Below, piece by piece: positions 54,220 through 63,441 of a DNA stretch of 64,000 nucleotides. This DNA is from Methanosarcina sp942493015 (lineage in GTDB: Archaea; Halobacteriota; Methanosarcinia; Methanosarcinales; Methanosarcinaceae). Position numbers and translations under genes: made by a program. The first letter of the stretch is position 1, and the number at the start of each line of letters is the position of its first letter. Location: the NCBI GenBank assembly GCA_942493015.1, contig OW818660.1:3534001-3598000 (forward strand). The letters run 5' to 3'. Under the pieces are notes generated by a model. It searched no databases. It saw only the letters and a program-made list of their open reading frames with translations, and was not told where the DNA came from.

Positions 54220-55191
54220 ATGGTTGACATATTCTATCCTCTTCAATGGATTGCTGACAAACTGACTTATGAGGTGTTCGGGATTGCACCTGATACGCGT
54301 CTCGCATCCAGTGTTAACTTCGTTATTTACGATGTAATGAAAATCTTCGTCCTGCTGGCAGTGATGATTTTCGTCATTTCCTACATAAGAACCTATATCA
54401 CCCCTGAGAAAACAAGGAGAGTTCTTGGAGGAAAAAAAGGACTCAAATACCACCTTCTTGCCTCTTTGATAGGAACGGTCACTCCTTTTTGTTCGTGTTC
54501 TTCTGTTCCAATCTTCATAGGATTTGTAGAAGCCGGAGTCCCTTTAGGAGTGACTTTTTCCTTCCTTATTACTTCCCCTCTGGTAAACGAAGCAGCGGTT
54601 GCTGCTCTATGGGCCACAATTGGACTTAAAGCAACTTTAATTTATGTAGTCTCAGGAACTTTGCTTGGAGTTTTCGGAGGGTATCTTATAGGCCTTCTGA
54701 ATATGGAAAAATATGTGGCTGATTTTGTTTACAAGATCAAAGTGGGAGATCAGGCCAAAAGGCCGGAAGAGCTGAGTATAAAAGAAAGGGCTACTATCGC
54801 CTATGAAAGCGCTAAGGAAATCGTGGGAAAAGTATGGATATATGTGATTATCGGAGTCACTCTGGGTGGAATCTTTCACGGATATGCACCCGAAGGGATC
54901 CTTGCAAAATATGCAGGCAAGGACAATCCGCTTGCCGTTCCAATTGCGGTTCTCATAGGGGTGCCTCTTTACTCGAACGTTATGGCAATGATTCCTGTTA
55001 TAGAAAGCCTGATTGGCAAAGGGCTTCCGATAGGAACCGCTCTAGCTTTCCTTATGGCCGTTAATGCAATTTCCCTTCCCGAAATTATAATTCTAAAAAA
55101 AGTGCTTAAAAACGAGTTGATCGGAGTTTTTGTTTTAATTGTTACGGTATCCATCATCTTTACAGGATATTTGTTTAACATCATTATGTAA
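54220..55191 (+). CDS. ArsP/DUF318-type permease
   Basis: A 323-residue membrane protein with about eight to ten helices. The signature FCSCSSVPIFIGFVEAGVPL, with paired Cys, is that of the DUF318/ArsP permeases, some of which export trivalent organoarsenicals. The second half repeats the pattern (LYSNVMAMIPVIESLIGKGL). It follows the ArsR-type gene and candidate operator and precedes thioredoxin-like and DGC genes, suggesting efflux of a thiol-reactive metalloid or metal. RBS AAGGATC. Confidence 0.9.
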   Translation: MVDIFYPLQWIADKLTYEVFGIAPDTRLASSVNFVIYDVMKIFVLLAVMIFVISYIRTYITPEKTRRVLGGKKGLKYHLLASLIGTVTPFCSCSSVPIFIGFVEAGVPLGVTFSFLITSPLVNEAAVAALWATIGLKATLIYVVSGTLLGVFGGYLIGLLNMEKYVADFVYKIKVGDQAKRPEELSIKERATIAYESAKEIVGKVWIYVIIGVTLGGIFHGYAPEGILAKYAGKDNPLAVPIAVLIGVPLYSNVMAMIPVIESLIGKGLPIGTALAFLMAVNAISLPEIIILKKVLKNELIGVFVLIVTVSIIFTGYLFNIIM

Positions 55192-55270
55192 AATCAGATG
55201 ATTCTGTAGCTTGAAAAAACAGAATAATATCAAGACCAAACCAATAGAACGCAAAATAGAGGTTAAAAAC

Positions 55271-55504
55271 ATGAAAATAGAAATTCTTGGAACTGGCTGT
55301 TCAAAATGCAAGAAAACAAAGGAAGTCATTGAAAAAATATTAAGGGAAAATGGTATTGAAGCAGAAGTAGTCAAAGTTGATGACTTTGAAAAGATTCTTA
55401 ACTACGGGGTTATGGTCACCCCTGCAGTTGTCATTGATGGGGAAGTAAAGCTTGCAGGGAAAATTCCGGATGAAAAAGAAATCCTAAAATGGATCACTAA
55501 ATAA
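55271..55504 (+). CDS. Small thioredoxin-like redox protein
   Basis: A 77-residue thioredoxin-fold protein with the active site GCSKCKKT (CxxC) and the cis-Pro region MVTPAVVIDG. It belongs to the short redox-active disulfide protein family often found beside ArsP-type permeases. It could reduce the metalloid or the permease cysteines. ATG 55271 is preferred over the upstream TTG at 55211, because GAGGTT lies six bases before it and the fold begins there. It follows the permease by 79 bases. Confidence 0.9.
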   Translation: MKIEILGTGCSKCKKTKEVIEKILRENGIEAEVVKVDDFEKILNYGVMVTPAVVIDGEVKLAGKIPDEKEILKWITK

Positions 55505-55572
55505 ATAACAAGAACATCCCATAAAAATAATTCAAAATAAGAAAAAATCGATTCAAGAAGGAGAAAATAAAT

Positions 55573-55956
55573 ATGATAGAAAATGTAAAATGTGGGTGTA
55601 GCGCTGCAAACATTGCAATCTTCCCATGTGTTGGGGCTTCAAACGTAGGACAGCTCTCAAACAAAATAGCAATAGAACTCGATAAAAAGGAAATAGGAAA
55701 CCTTATGTGCACTGTTGGGATAGGAGCCCGAGCTCCCGGACTTATGAAGTCTGCCGAAGCCTCCGACAGGATAATTGTCATTGACGGTTGCCCGGTGAGC
55801 TGCGCGAGCAAAACTCTCGAACTTGCAGGCTTCAAAGTAGATCGTCACATTGTTATCTCTGAATTAGGAATCAAAAAGACAAAAGATAGAGACCTCAAGG
55901 ACGATGAAGTTTCCGAAGCTCTTGAAAAAACCCTTGAGATCCTGCTGTCCGAGTAA
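55573..55956 (+). CDS. DGC-domain putative zinc-binding protein
   Basis: A 127-residue protein with CGCSAANIAIFPCVGASNVG, an MCTVGIGA segment and the motif VIDGCPVSCASKTLE, which is the DGC motif of this family. The conserved cysteines probably bind metal; function is unknown. It is third in the permease-thioredoxin-DGC cluster, with RBS AAGGAG. Its stop is 12 bases from the convergent deacetylase gene. Confidence 0.9.
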   Translation: MIENVKCGCSAANIAIFPCVGASNVGQLSNKIAIELDKKEIGNLMCTVGIGARAPGLMKSAEASDRIIVIDGCPVSCASKTLELAGFKVDRHIVISELGIKKTKDRDLKDDEVSEALEKTLEILLSE

Positions 55957-55968
55957 TCTCGGACTCAA

Positions 55969-56685
55969 TCAACCGTTTTTTTCAAGGATCGCTCTTTCTT
56001 CCATAGTTAAAAAAAGGCAGCTTTCAGCTTTAAAGGCATGGATCAGAGTTTTAAGGTTTTCAAGGGCTTTTTCTCCGGTATTGAACTTGCAGTCCCGCCT
56101 TATAGGCATTTTGGACATGTCCACGAACTCCCATGGATGGACAAAAATCACAGGAGCTGTTGTATGCCTGAGCAGCGGGAGAAAAAGGTATGGGGGCAGT
56201 CTTATAATAGAAGAGGTAATCGTGGCAGGGATCCTCATTATTTTACCTTCGATTCTGCTTCGGGAAAACGGTGGTTTGTATGCTGCAAGGGAAGAGTCGT
56301 AAAGGAAACCTTCATCTTCTAGGAGTTTAAGATAGGTTTCAGGAAACTGAAGGTTCGGAGCCCTGAAGGAAACCAGTCTCTTTTCAAATTGTCGTAAAAC
56401 CTGCGTAGCCTGTTTAAGGGCAATTCTTGCTTCTTCTTCTTTCATGCGGTCAAAACGTTCATGGGTATATCCATGACATCCTAGTTCATGCCCTTCTTTC
56501 GGAATCCTCTGTATCAGATCAGGATATTGCTTTGCCATCATTCCGGTCACAAAGAAAGTGGCTTTTGTTCCTTCTTTTTTGAAGAGGTCCAGCAGTTTCG
56601 GCAGGCCTTCTTCCATACCTCGTGTACTTGTAAGCATGGGTGGGCAGTCTTCTTCCACATCAATTGTTATTGTGATATTTTTCAT
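55969..56685 (-). CDS. NodB-type polysaccharide deacetylase
   Basis: A 238-residue deacetylase of carbohydrate esterase family 4. Metal and catalytic motifs are intact: TIDVEEDCP (catalytic Asp pair region), GCHGYTHERF (HxxxH type), SFRAPN (RxP) and VHPWEF. It removes N-acetyl groups from sugars, here probably a glycolipid or surface glycan. The start at 56685 lies inside the end of the glycosyltransferase gene (26-base overlap); AAGGTC is upstream. Third gene of a coupled operon. Confidence 0.92.
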   Translation of the reverse strand: MKNITITIDVEEDCPPMLTSTRGMEEGLPKLLDLFKKEGTKATFFVTGMMAKQYPDLIQRIPKEGHELGCHGYTHERFDRMKEEEARIALKQATQVLRQFEKRLVSFRAPNLQFPETYLKLLEDEGFLYDSSLAAYKPPFSRSRIEGKIMRIPATITSSIIRLPPYLFLPLLRHTTAPVIFVHPWEFVDMSKMPIRRDCKFNTGEKALENLKTLIHAFKAESCLFLTMEERAILEKNG

Positions 56686-57790
56686 GAATGACCTTTGTAT
56701 ATACTCGGTTAGTCTGTTCATATATTCTGTTCCAATCGTAATTTGAAATTTCTCTGGTTGCCTCCTGAGCAAATGAGGTGCGTAGAGCCGGTTTCTCAAT
56801 CAGGTTCTGAAGGTGGGATGAAAATTCACTAAGGTTATCAGCAAGGTAGCCGTTCACGCCATTATTGATTATATCCGATACCCCACTATGATTCATTGCC
56901 ACAACAGGAACCTTTTTTAATATTGCTTCCAAAATAGAAATTCCGAAGGCTTCATCACTTGAGGGAAGGGCAAAGATATCTGCCTGATCCAGATACCCCA
57001 ATACTTTCTCCCTGGGAATTTCCCCTGTAAAGTAAAAATTTCTTGATAACCCGGTTTCTTCAACTTTTTTTTCCAGGCTTTTTCTAAGTGGGCCGTCCCC
57101 TATCATTACAAATAGCAAATTTTTATGTTTTTCCAGAAGGGCAGGGGCGAGGGCAACAATTTTCTGGACCCCTTTCTTCCTCGTCATGCGTGCTACAGTG
57201 GCGATTACCAGTTTTCCTTCCGTATCATAAGGAATGGAAACTTTGACAACACTATCCTCAGAATCAACTCCATTAAAAATCCGGTAAATAGGTTTTGATG
57301 TCATTATTCTTGAGTCTTTTTCAACTGCCGAGCTGACCGCAATTATAGCGTCGGCATTTCTCAGGAGTAGCTTGCCTGCAAGGTATAAAGCAGGGCTATA
57401 TAATGTATTTCCTACAAGGGAATGATTAGTAACTACTACAGGAATTCCAAGCTTCCTGGCTGCGACAAGTGCAGATATGCCGAGGGGAGAATCCAGTCCG
57501 TGGCAATTGACAAGTGTATAATCTCCTTTCTTCAAAAGCCTGTAGAGTCTTTTATATGCATTGGGCATGAGAAGACGATGCTGCCCGGGCAAATGTCTAC
57601 CTTTGATCCTGATCACTGAGACTCCGTCCCTGGTACTGTATTCAGGAATATCCGGATAACTTCTTGTAATAATGCTTACCTCATGGCCGTGCATGCTCAT
57701 GGTTTTAGCAAGGGCATGCATGGAGTACTCGATTCCTCCAACTTTTGGAAAATACCAGTCGCTGATCAGTGCGATTTTGTGTTTTTCCAT
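56660..57790 (-). CDS. GT4-family glycosyltransferase
   Basis: A 376-residue GT-B glycosyltransferase. The N-terminal domain begins SDWYFPKVGGIEYSMHALAK with the donor-side Gly loop, and the C-terminal domain has VARMTRKKGVQ, the E-x7-E motif region SDEAFGISILEAI and GVNGYLA. This pattern is typical of retaining family 4 enzymes such as PIG-A and phosphatidylinositol mannosyltransferases. A GlcNAc-phosphatidylinositol-type product later deacetylated by the next gene would fit, though this is inference. RBS GGAGGG. It overlaps both neighbours. Confidence 0.93.
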   Translation of the reverse strand: MEKHKIALISDWYFPKVGGIEYSMHALAKTMSMHGHEVSIITRSYPDIPEYSTRDGVSVIRIKGRHLPGQHRLLMPNAYKRLYRLLKKGDYTLVNCHGLDSPLGISALVAARKLGIPVVVTNHSLVGNTLYSPALYLAGKLLLRNADAIIAVSSAVEKDSRIMTSKPIYRIFNGVDSEDSVVKVSIPYDTEGKLVIATVARMTRKKGVQKIVALAPALLEKHKNLLFVMIGDGPLRKSLEKKVEETGLSRNFYFTGEIPREKVLGYLDQADIFALPSSDEAFGISILEAILKKVPVVAMNHSGVSDIINNGVNGYLADNLSEFSSHLQNLIEKPALRTSFAQEATREISNYDWNRIYEQTNRVYTKVIHEKYHNNN

Positions 57791-58728
57791 ATCTTAAACC
57801 CTCCGTAATAAAATAGGTAAAGGAATCCTATCAGGCTGCTGAGTCCAAAGGAGATAAAACGTTCGAGAAAAACAAAACTACTTGCTGAAGCAAGCGGTAA
57901 CCCAAAATAGAGAAGAATAGAGATCAAACCTCCTTCAACTATCCCAAGACCTCCAGGAGTTATTGGCAGGCTTCCAAGCACTAGGTACAGTATTGAGACG
58001 GTCGCGATTATATGTAAAGAGAGAGGAAGATTCAGGGCTAAAGCAATAAGCTTGAGACGGATTATGTCGAGAACCCAGACTCCGCTGGATAGAAGAAGAG
58101 CAGGAATAAAAGATTTTTTAAGTTGCCTCCAGTTCTTTTGCACACTCTTAAGAAGGGAATTAAGTTTTGCTCGAAAACCCCAGATTGATATTCCTACAGC
58201 AAGAAAGGTTAAGATCAATAAATAAGTTGAGTTTAAAGTTAGACTATTTCTCAGGGGTAAGAATTTGATTTCTAATAACGGGAAGGAATATAAGACATAA
58301 ATTAATATCATGACAATTGGAATTGCTTCAACCAGCCTTTCGAAAAGGATTGATATGAATGCATTAGTATAACTTATCCCAAATTGTTTTTTGACCCAAA
58401 ATATCCTGAGAGGCTCACCTCCTGTCCTGCTTGCCGGAGTTAAATTATTTGCGAATATTCCTCCAAAAATAACAGGAACAAGACTTGTAGCCTTAAGATC
58501 ATACCCCATACAAGAGAGAACATTCTGCCAGCGGACTGCAAATAAGTACACACTCAATATGTAAACAAGAAATGCAAGAGTAAAATACCGTATCCGGGTT
58601 TCACGGAGTATTCTCCAGCTTTCTCCCAGGAGAATTACGAGCTCCGTCCAGTATGTGTGGATCAGAAATCCTCCTAATATGAGCATTAAAATAGTTAAAA
58701 TGAATGTTTTCAGGATTCCCCGGTTCAA
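57766..58728 (-). CDS. UPF0104/AglD-C-terminal-like flippase family membrane protein
   Basis: A 320-residue membrane protein with about eight helices of the lysylphosphatidylglycerol-synthetase/UPF0104 family. Motifs include IFGGIFANNLTPASRTGGEPLR (read in two parts, NLTPASRTGGEPLRIFW) and LPITPGGLGIVEGG. Family members are associated with polyprenyl-linked sugar handling. The start is TTG 58728 with GAAGGTG upstream. Its 3' end overlaps the glycosyltransferase gene by 25 bases, first gene of the operon. Confidence 0.9.
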   Translation of the reverse strand: MNRGILKTFILTILMLILGGFLIHTYWTELVILLGESWRILRETRIRYFTLAFLVYILSVYLFAVRWQNVLSCMGYDLKATSLVPVIFGGIFANNLTPASRTGGEPLRIFWVKKQFGISYTNAFISILFERLVEAIPIVMILIYVLYSFPLLEIKFLPLRNSLTLNSTYLLILTFLAVGISIWGFRAKLNSLLKSVQKNWRQLKKSFIPALLLSSGVWVLDIIRLKLIALALNLPLSLHIIATVSILYLVLGSLPITPGGLGIVEGGLISILLYFGLPLASASSFVFLERFISFGLSSLIGFLYLFYYGGFKIWKNTKSH

Positions 58729-59148
58729 AAGTACACCTTCGCAAGGATTCAGAGTGGGATTTATTGTAAGTAATTTTTCCTATTAATAAAATCTCTTTCA
58801 TCTCTCGTCTTTTCATTAATTGAGACTCTATTTTTCACTCTGGATCTGATAGTTATCCAGCTTAAAAAAGGAAAACTTTAAATTCTTTATCCACTTGTCC
58901 AAACTCCGGGATTCATAAAAAGGAGTTTCCTATCTTCAATCTTCCCCCATTCTAAGTTCAAGCTTTTTTTATATAATACCTGACATCGTTGTTTTTCTAA
59001 GATTTTAAGCATCAACTTTAGTTTATTGTTCGATCTCCTCATTTCTCAGGTACTTTGCCTTATATATATTGTACATATTACGTATCCATTTTTTTTCTAT
59101 TTTCTTTCTCTCGGAAACTAAGCTGTTTTAGTTCCTTAATTTCTACCT
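58729..59148. other. Intergenic, promoter of the glycosyltransferase operon
   Basis: About 420 AT-rich bases. A TATA-like TTATATATATTG is at 59060-59071 on the plus strand. I see no gene or repeat. Confidence 0.45.
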
Positions 59149-59949
59149 TTACTTTATTCCCCTACCTTTAAAAAAGGTATAGCAGAAAGTTCCTCCTGGT
59201 CTAGCAGTCTCATAGAGTTCTTCGATTCCTTTTTTCCAGGCTTCTTCTCCCATCATTTGCATTTCCAGAGCCTGTTCTCTTACCCCTTCTACCATAGGAA
59301 TAATGGTCTTCAGGATAAAACCTTCAACAAGTTCAGGTTTGCTGGAGTCTACATAGACCATTCTGGGTTCAACCTTTGCATCCCTGAATCCTGACTCTTG
59401 AAGAAGAGGATACAATTGGCGTCCTACAAGAGAATTTCCTTTCATCTGTGCCTGTACACGGATAAGGCAATTCCAGGCTTCAAGGGCATTTTTTCCTTCT
59501 GGATAAAAGTAACATGATCCATGATCGCCTTCAATAATAGTTATACTGCCTCCGGGTTTCAGTACTTTTTTCAGATTTTTCAGGGCATCCTCTGAATTCT
59601 GGAGATGTTCAAGCACGAAACAGACAAAGACGTGGTCGAAACTCTCTTCTTCAAAGGGGGGGGAAAAGATATCTGCCTCAAGGAACTTTACATTTTCAAT
59701 ACCTTTTTTCCTCACTTTTTCCCTGGCTTTTCCAAGTGACTCAGGGGAGATATCAATTGAAGTGATTTCTGCTTCAGGATTATTTTTTGCAAGGATTACT
59801 GTCTGGGCTCCTATCCCGCAGCCGGCTTCGAGAACCTTTGCTCCAAGCGGATATATCGTATCATGGTGGAGAAGTTTTTCAAGTGTTTCTGCCTGTTCTG
59901 AAAGGCGAAGAGCTTCTCTTTCGGAATAACCGTGAACATATTCATTCAT
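59149..59949 (-). CDS. Class I SAM-dependent methyltransferase (UbiE/Methyltransf_11 type)
   Basis: A 266-residue methyltransferase. Motif I is VLEAGCGIGAQTVIL, the acidic SAM-binding residue lies in ITSIDISPESL, motif II/III near FLEADIF and DHVFVCFVLEHL, and KVLKPGGSITIIEGDH follows. The C-terminal half (residues 150-266) is family-specific and gives no clear substrate. Such enzymes methylate small molecules including arsenite, quinones or lipids. It stands alone; GGAGTG precedes the ATG. Confidence 0.9.
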   Translation of the reverse strand: MNEYVHGYSEREALRLSEQAETLEKLLHHDTIYPLGAKVLEAGCGIGAQTVILAKNNPEAEITSIDISPESLGKAREKVRKKGIENVKFLEADIFSPPFEEESFDHVFVCFVLEHLQNSEDALKNLKKVLKPGGSITIIEGDHGSCYFYPEGKNALEAWNCLIRVQAQMKGNSLVGRQLYPLLQESGFRDAKVEPRMVYVDSSKPELVEGFILKTIIPMVEGVREQALEMQMMGEEAWKKGIEELYETARPGGTFCYTFFKGRGIK

Positions 59950-60284
59950 GTGTTCTTTTCACTCCATTTTTGACTTCAAACCTTACCTTCAACCCTTTAT
60001 TCACTGTCATTGACCAATATATGGTTATCTTTAGATAACGAGATGAATAGACTCTTAAGATTCTGGGCAGGAATCTGTTGACAAAACAATGGTGTAATAT
60101 CAGGGGCTTGCAGCTAAAAGGAATGAAATAGATAGAGGTTTTTTACTGATCTCTTCATTTTTGTGATCTAAATCATCAGTACAGTGTTAGGAGAAAAGAA
60201 CGAACAGTTTAAAGTCTTAAATGTTCTTAAAAGCAAAAAAATCCTCTTTCCATTTTTAAATCACTTTTTTTGTTTTTTCCACCT
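59950..60284. other. Intergenic, no gene seen
   Basis: About 335 AT-rich bases between two minus-strand methyltransferases; holds the promoter of the downstream one. An open plus-strand frame here is antisense to the gene at 60285 and is not called. Confidence 0.45.
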
Positions 60285-60962
60285 TTATTTTCTCATGGTT
60301 ACCATATACAGTTTCTTCGGTAGCTCCCCTTCTTCAAACTCCTCTATTTCGAAGCTTTCGTATTCTTCTGCCAGGTGCCTGGCTTTTTCCCTGCTGAAGA
60401 AATGCACGATGAAGCCGCCTGTGATCTCGTACATGCCCTCTCCTCGGGAAATTCCCGTCCTGTACTGGGCGTCTTCGGTACTCCTGGCTGTGTAGATGTT
60501 GAGACCTCCTGGTTTCAGCACCCTTTTAACCTCCTTACAGAGAAATTCCAGTTCTTCTGTGGTCAGAGCCATGCAGTAGAGCATGTGGGAATAGCAGGCG
60601 TCAAAAGTTTCATTTTCGAAAGGTAAAGGATTTCGGACATCATGTTGAAGGGATGTCACCGAATCCAATAGACCATTTTCCCTGGCTTTTTCTTTTATCG
60701 CCATGGTCCCGTTTTCAGTGTAGTCAAGTGAATGGATGGAAAAACCTTCTCTTGCAAAAAAGCATGTATCTCTGCCCTGGCCGCCCCCCAGTTCCAGGAT
60801 TTTTGTTTTTCCTTCCTTTTTGAAAATTTCGGTTGCCTTTCGAGCTGGATAACTTGATTTGTCCCCAAACCTTGAGCAGCTGTCCGAAAATACTTTTTCC
60901 CAGTGTGTCTGCTGTCCATTAAGGGCTGTTTTTTCTGCACTTCTTTTTGCTTCCTTTTTCAT
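60285..60962 (-). CDS. Class I SAM-dependent methyltransferase
   Basis: A 225-residue methyltransferase with motif I ILELGGGQGRDTCFFA, an acidic SAM contact in IHSLDYTENGT, FDACYSHMLYCMAL and VLKPGGLNIYT. It resembles the Tellurite/arsenite-type small methyltransferases in length but the substrate cannot be set. I start at the second Met (60962), because GAAGTG lies just upstream; the first ATG at 60986 lacks a site. It is distinct in sequence from the neighbour at 59149. Confidence 0.85.
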   Translation of the reverse strand: MKKEAKRSAEKTALNGQQTHWEKVFSDSCSRFGDKSSYPARKATEIFKKEGKTKILELGGGQGRDTCFFAREGFSIHSLDYTENGTMAIKEKARENGLLDSVTSLQHDVRNPLPFENETFDACYSHMLYCMALTTEELEFLCKEVKRVLKPGGLNIYTARSTEDAQYRTGISRGEGMYEITGGFIVHFFSREKARHLAEEYESFEIEEFEEGELPKKLYMVTMRK

Positions 60963-61472
60963 AGATTCACTTCTTTTAACCCACATTGAGTAGAGTTTTT
61001 ATCTTTCACTTAGTATATGTATGTGTATATTTTTATTCATTGAGACGAAGTGGGTCTAAAAAAGTTTCACGTACTGGAGTTTTATCATCTGAAGCTGATT
61101 TTTAGGCCTCAAATGTTTCGATCTATAATTAGGAACTTTCAGAGGACTCATAGAAAAGAGTTAAACAGTTCTCACTTATTTGTTTTTTCTCTTACTTTTG
61201 GAGGTTTGCTCGAAAGCATCTGCCCTCGAGCAATATTTGATAATGGATTCTGAAAACCGGGATTTTTTGAGTTCTATTTTTTAACTGGTTTTCATTCGTC
61301 GTCTATTGCACTGACGTATCTGGGAAATAGAAGCATGTAATTTTCCTGATAAACTTTCCCATCTTTACTGATATTAAGATTCCACGCGATCTCCGGTTCT
61401 TTAACTTTTACTTTTGCCTGAATCGTCTTATTTCCTCCTTATTTATTCCTCTTTTTATGAATTTGTTAGTCT
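60963..61472. other. Intergenic, no supported gene
   Basis: About 510 AT-rich bases. A plus-strand frame at 61050-61253 (67 codons) lacks a ribosome binding site and recognised domains. Confidence 0.4.
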
Positions 61473-61558
61473 TACTATCCTGATGCTCATCTCGGGGTTG
61501 CACATCTCTCCGGATGAGCGTCAGATGATGAGGTCTGTCTGCTTTTTGCAGGATAGTA
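61473..61558 (+). ncRNA. Candidate structured RNA
   Basis: A perfect 10-bp closing stem TACTATCCTG (61473-61482) with CAGGATAGTA (61549-61558) encloses a long hairpin: GCTCATC (61485-61491) with GATGAGC (61513-61519), continued after one bulged T by CGGGG (61493-61497) with CTCCG (61508-61512), loop TTGCACATCT. A second weak hairpin CAGA/TCTG with a TGATGAGG loop follows. The strand is unproven. No match to tRNA, SRP RNA or RNase P RNA is visible. Confidence 0.5.
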
Positions 61559-62185
61559 GATTATGTTTCTATCCATTCTAACTAAAATCGAAAACTACGT
61601 AAGGATATGGATTAGGGTAACGGATCTTAGTCCTGGAGGTAATGAATTCAGGTTGCAGTGTTTTTAATCTGTAAATGTTAATGGTAGATTCTTTCTTTTC
61701 ATGTGCGCCTTTATTTCTTCTATTCAGAACTCTCTTTTTCTTATTTGTTCATAACTTGGCATAAATCCATATTTTTTTGTCTCTTATGTCCAATGTAATT
61801 TTCTTAAAATTTAATATCTTTTTGTTTTTATGTGACAATTAATATGAGCAAAATTGAATTTCTTGTTTAAAAATCATACTTCTGACCAGAAAATAATTTG
61901 AAACTCCTGAATCTCATCTATATGTAAAAGAATCAATATCAAACTCTACTACAGATGTTGAGGTCAAATCCAACTTCAGGTTCGAGTAATAAATATTCAA
62001 TTTTTTTCACATTTTATCCCGGTTGGAATGTAAATCTTATCCATTGGGGAGTTCCTATTTATGCTATTTCTCCAAAAAAACGTGTCATAGGCAGCATAAT
62101 AAATTATTTTTTAAAGATAAATACTTATTTATAAAGCCATCGCTAAATTTAATCTTAGAACTGAATCAAATCCCGGAGCTGCAAA
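61559..62185. other. Intergenic upstream of the CDF transporter
   Basis: About 630 AT-rich bases with no supported gene or repeat. The region presumably includes the transporter promoter. Confidence 0.45.
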
Positions 62186-63328
62186 ATGTCCCGAAAGAAT
62201 TCCAGCACTCAACTGTCTGAGTCAAACAATACTTCTGAGAAGTCTCATCAGCAAAATCATAATCACAGACTTTTCTCTTCTCTTTCTCCCCACGAACTTT
62301 TTCATAAACTCTTCTGCAATCATTCCCATAAACATTCTCCAAGGCACAGTCATACCCACGGGACAGTGGATCCTTCTATACTTGCTACGAGTAAAGGGCT
62401 CTGGGCTGTAAAATGGTCTTTTATAGGGCTTCTGATCACAGCTGTTCTGCAAATTAGCATAGTCTATATCTCAGGGAGTGTTGCCCTTCTTGCCGACACC
62501 ATCCATAACTTTGGGGATGCATCAACTGCCATTCCTCTTGCAATAGCTTTTTCCCTGGCCCGAAAAAAGCCAAGTAAATGCTTCTCTTACGGGTATGGGA
62601 GGGTAGAGGACCTTGCAGGCGTTATCATCGTTTTTCTTATTCTTTTCAGTGCGGTTGTAGCAGGATATGAATCTGTGACTCGCTTCTTTAACCCTCAGCC
62701 TGTGGGGCATTTGCAGGCTGTCGCTGCCGCCGGGATTATAGGCTGCGTCGGAAACGAATTAGTAGCCCAGTTCCGGATGAAAGTCGGAAAGGAAATCGGG
62801 AGTGCAGCTCTCATTGCTGACGGCTACCACGCCAGAGTCGACGGCTTTACGAGCCTTGCAGTCCTTATAGGAGCAGCTGGAGTCTGGCTAGGGTATCCTA
62901 TAATTGATCCTCTTATTGGCATGCTAATCACAATCACCATCCTGAAAATAGTCTTTGATACTAGCAAACTCGTGTTTACCCGCCTTCTGGATGGCGTTGA
63001 GCCTGAAGTCATAGATAAAGTAAAAAATGTTGCTGAAAGTGTTGAGGGTGTTTGTGAAGTTACGGATCTCAGAGTCCGCTGGATAGGCCACAGGCTCCAT
63101 GCAGAGATCAATGCATCCGTTTCTCCTTCACTTTCTGTTACAGGAGGGCACGAAATAGCCAATGCTGTAAGAGAAAAGCTTCTGGATAATTTCTCCTACC
63201 TTTCCGGTACTACCATTCATGTGGACCCCCTAACAGCCTCAGGAGAGTGCTCCCACTGTGGGCCTGAAGGTTCTGATATCATAGCTGTAAAACACACCAA
63301 TGTTGTTTTAAATGTTCTCTCGCAATGA
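62186..63328 (+). CDS. Cation diffusion facilitator (zinc/cobalt/iron efflux) transporter
   Basis: A 380-residue CDF protein with a long His-rich N-terminus (HQQNHNHRL, HNHSHKHSPRHSHTHG) before six membrane helices. The metal-site residues are DTIHNFGD in helix 2 and DGYHARVD in helix 5 (HxxxD), which is the zinc-type pattern. A C-terminal cytoplasmic domain ends with ECSHCG. It exports divalent metal in exchange for protons. The His-rich N-terminus suggests binding or sensing of excess Zn2+, Co2+ or Ni2+. Confidence 0.93.
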   Translation: MSRKNSSTQLSESNNTSEKSHQQNHNHRLFSSLSPHELFHKLFCNHSHKHSPRHSHTHGTVDPSILATSKGLWAVKWSFIGLLITAVLQISIVYISGSVALLADTIHNFGDASTAIPLAIAFSLARKKPSKCFSYGYGRVEDLAGVIIVFLILFSAVVAGYESVTRFFNPQPVGHLQAVAAAGIIGCVGNELVAQFRMKVGKEIGSAALIADGYHARVDGFTSLAVLIGAAGVWLGYPIIDPLIGMLITITILKIVFDTSKLVFTRLLDGVEPEVIDKVKNVAESVEGVCEVTDLRVRWIGHRLHAEINASVSPSLSVTGGHEIANAVREKLLDNFSYLSGTTIHVDPLTASGECSHCGPEGSDIIAVKHTNVVLNVLSQ

Positions 63329-63441
63329 AGCCCCGGAAATCTCAGGTTTCTTCCTGCTTTCCTCCTGCTTTTCATTTTTCCTTCCTGTATTTATGCTTCT
63401 TTACAGCGTATTTTGTTTATTTTATCTCTGAAAAGAGCTTC

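Noticed and set aside
61480..61535. C/D-box guide RNA suggested by TGATG and ATGATGA
   Set aside because: No correctly placed D or D' boxes, and the bases of the first putative box are paired in the hairpin.
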